From positions 1 to 56,754 of the forward strand of contig WGMT01000050.1 in NCBI GenBank assembly GCA_016124945.1: 56,754 nt of DNA, given 5' to 3'. Below the pieces are notes generated by a model. The model was not told the DNA's origin and searched no databases. It saw only the letters and a program-made list of their open reading frames with translations. Below, piece after piece: positions 55,355-56,754 of this stretch. Source of the DNA: a bacterium (GTDB taxonomy: Bacteria; Chloroflexota; Anaerolineae; Caldilineales; Caldilineaceae). Position 1 is the first letter of the stretch. Each line of letters starts with the position of its first letter. The position numbers and the translations under genes are program-made.

Positions 55355-56524
55355 TCACGCCACGCGGTAGCGCGCCACCACCTCTTCGTTCACGGTGACG
55401 CCGAGGCCGGGGCCGCTGGGCACGGGGACGTAGCCGTCGATCATGCGGATGGGTTCGTGGCAGAGCTGGTTGAGCAGCGACGCCGAGGAGACATTGTACT
55501 CCAGATAAAGTGAATCCATGAGGTAGGCGTTGAGGTGAAGTGAGGCGGCTTTGAGCAGATCGGTGAGCCAGGCGTGGGGGACACAGTTGATCTGCCGCCG
55601 CGTGCAGAGGTCCGCGATCTGGCGGCCCACGGTGATGCCGCCACAGCGGGAGAGATCGGGCTGGAGCGTGTCCACACCGGCGTGGACGGCGAGATGCTCG
55701 AAGGCTTCGTAGCCGGCCAGTTGTTCCCCGGCGGCGATGCGCAAGGACGTGGTCTGCGCGGCCACGGTGGCGTAGCCGTCGAAGTTGTCAGGGTGGAGGA
55801 AGTCTTCGAGCCAGAAGATGTCGAGGTCTTCGAGGGCGTGGACGAGTTTGATCCACTCGCGCAGCGAGCGCGGCCGAAAGGGATCGGCGTAGGTGATGCC
55901 GTACCAGCCACCGTCGACCATGAGATCGACATCCGGCCCAGCTTCGGCGCGGGCGGCTTTGACCAGGGCAATGTCCAGCGCGAGATCTCGGCCAAACGCA
56001 CCCCAGCCGAATTTGATGGCGCGGAAGCCGAGGGCCAGGTAGTCGGCCACGGCGGCGCGCATGGCGTCGGGCGTGGGGCGGAAGGTGGTGGAGGCGTAGG
56101 CTTTCACCTTGTCGCGGTAGCGAGCGCCGAGGAGCGTCGAAATGGGTTGTCCTGTGGCCTGGCCGGCGATGTCCCACAGGGCGATGTCGACGCCGGAGAT
56201 CATCTGCATCCCCGCGCCGTGACGGCCGTAGTAGGCGACATAGCGCTGCATCTTCTGCCACAGCCGTTCTCGCTGCATGGGATCTTCCCCGATTAGCGCC
56301 GCCCGCAAAGACTCGAAGCCAATCTGCCCGCCCGAGGGCGCGTCCATGATGGCCTTGCCCACATGGGGCTGCGTCTCCACATCGGCCCAGCCCGTGATCC
56401 CGGCGTCGGTGTCGATCTTGATCAACGACACAAAGCGCACCCCGTGCGCCTCCGCCGCCTGCGCCGGATCGGTGTAGTTTTTGCCAGTGTCGAGGACGAT
56501 GGCTTCAACGCTAGTGATTTTCAT
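55355..56524 (-). CDS. Mandelate racemase / muconate lactonizing enzyme-family (enolase superfamily) dehydratase-like
   Basis: 389 aa enolase-superfamily protein. Capping domain 1-125, then a TIM barrel with catalytic Lys near residue 170 (IKFGWGAFG), metal ligands Asp near 202 (LMVDGGW), Glu near 239 (FWLEDF) and Glu near 265 (IAAGEQ), and a C-terminal catalytic His near 314 (CVPHAW). This arrangement fits acid-sugar dehydratases such as those for galactarate, gluconate or mannonate. The substrate is unknown. It may act with the adjacent RraA-like aldolase in a sugar-acid pathway. The ATG at 56524 has a weak RBS (gggaactcaccc region). Confidence 0.88.
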   Translation of the reverse strand: MKITSVEAIVLDTGKNYTDPAQAAEAHGVRFVSLIKIDTDAGITGWADVETQPHVGKAIMDAPSGGQIGFESLRAALIGEDPMQRERLWQKMQRYVAYYGRHGAGMQMISGVDIALWDIAGQATGQPISTLLGARYRDKVKAYASTTFRPTPDAMRAAVADYLALGFRAIKFGWGAFGRDLALDIALVKAARAEAGPDVDLMVDGGWYGITYADPFRPRSLREWIKLVHALEDLDIFWLEDFLHPDNFDGYATVAAQTTSLRIAAGEQLAGYEAFEHLAVHAGVDTLQPDLSRCGGITVGRQIADLCTRRQINCVPHAWLTDLLKAASLHLNAYLMDSLYLEYNVSSASLLNQLCHEPIRMIDGYVPVPSGPGLGVTVNEEVVARYRVA

Positions 56525-56754
56525 GGGTGAGTTCCTGGGAAAAGTAATGCGTGATTCGTAATGCGTAATTCGTTGAGCGTATGAGCCGCTTTGAAGGGTG
56601 GATCAGCGTTGACCAATTACGGATTACGAGAGGAGTTAGACACCCCCAGTAGAGGGGATGTAAAAGCACATTAACAAGAGAACAACCATAGCCTTGGTCT
56701 GTACCGAAAGCGAAGGCAATCGAGAACAGGGAACCAAGATGGCAACTGAATGCA
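56525..56754. other. Terminal intergenic region with 7-nt repeat inverted pair
   Basis: Words gtaatgc, gtgattc, gtaatgc, gtaattc run from about 56544 to 56575. cgtaatgcgtaatt (56558-56571) pairs with aattacggattacg (56615-56628) with one mismatch. The remaining bases to the window end show no gene. Confidence 0.75.

Overview
The window is a GC-rich chromosomal segment from a bacterium that is most plausibly a member of the Chloroflexota, close to Caldilinea and other Anaerolineae. This is inferred from the secreted proteins ending in a short YLP tail, the carotenoid CrtL-type lycopene cyclase, the PTPS-related membrane glycosyltransferase-like proteins and the general gene mix. I could not run a phylogenetic check. 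There is no sign of plasmid, phage or integron structure. Most of the window reads as ordinary chromosome with housekeeping genes.

Layout. 0-9.9 kb: a glycan-degradation group (GH38 alpha-mannosidase, a TIM-barrel sugar isomerase/epimerase, a secreted LTD/CotH protein, a DUF2961 protein coupled to a MEMO-like protein, and a convergent FmdB zinc ribbon gene). 9.9-16.1 kb: a candidate small RNA, then pyrG, yebC, ruvC, a PhoB-type response regulator, ruvA, efp and two tRNA genes (Thr-CGT, Arg-CCG). 16.2-20.9 kb: a MarR regulator with a heterodimeric ABC exporter. 21-34.2 kb: a chemoreceptor, a very large secreted GH3-like protein, uvrB behind a LexA-type box, a GAF histidine kinase, and gyrA with a long disordered tail. 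34.2-41.8 kb: small genes, a LuxR-type regulator, an AIM24 protein, a probable selenoprotein, a large beta-rich secreted protein and a DUF4258/DUF2283 pair. 41.8-56.7 kb: two polytopic membrane proteins, GDP-deoxyhexose genes (rmd, gmd), an epimerase, mltG-cobS, a DegT aminotransferase, lycopene cyclase, an RraA-like protein and an enolase-superfamily enzyme.

The most striking observation is at 36998-37582 (minus strand). An AhpD-like gene is interrupted by a single in-frame UGA exactly where the second cysteine of the CxxC redox motif is expected (CPY-UGA). A 7-bp hairpin whose 6-nt loop has G as its second base lies 24 nt downstream, which fits a bacterial SECIS. I read the two flanking ORFs as one 194-residue selenoprotein.

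A second theme is intergenic. At least ten gaps hold short-period (mostly 7-nt) quasi-repeats, often folded into long near-perfect inverted repeats with differing unit sequences. Some abut or supply stop codons, and one runs inside the signal-peptide coding region of mltG. Separately, one pair of about 120-bp elements shares the same terminal inverted repeat around unrelated interiors.
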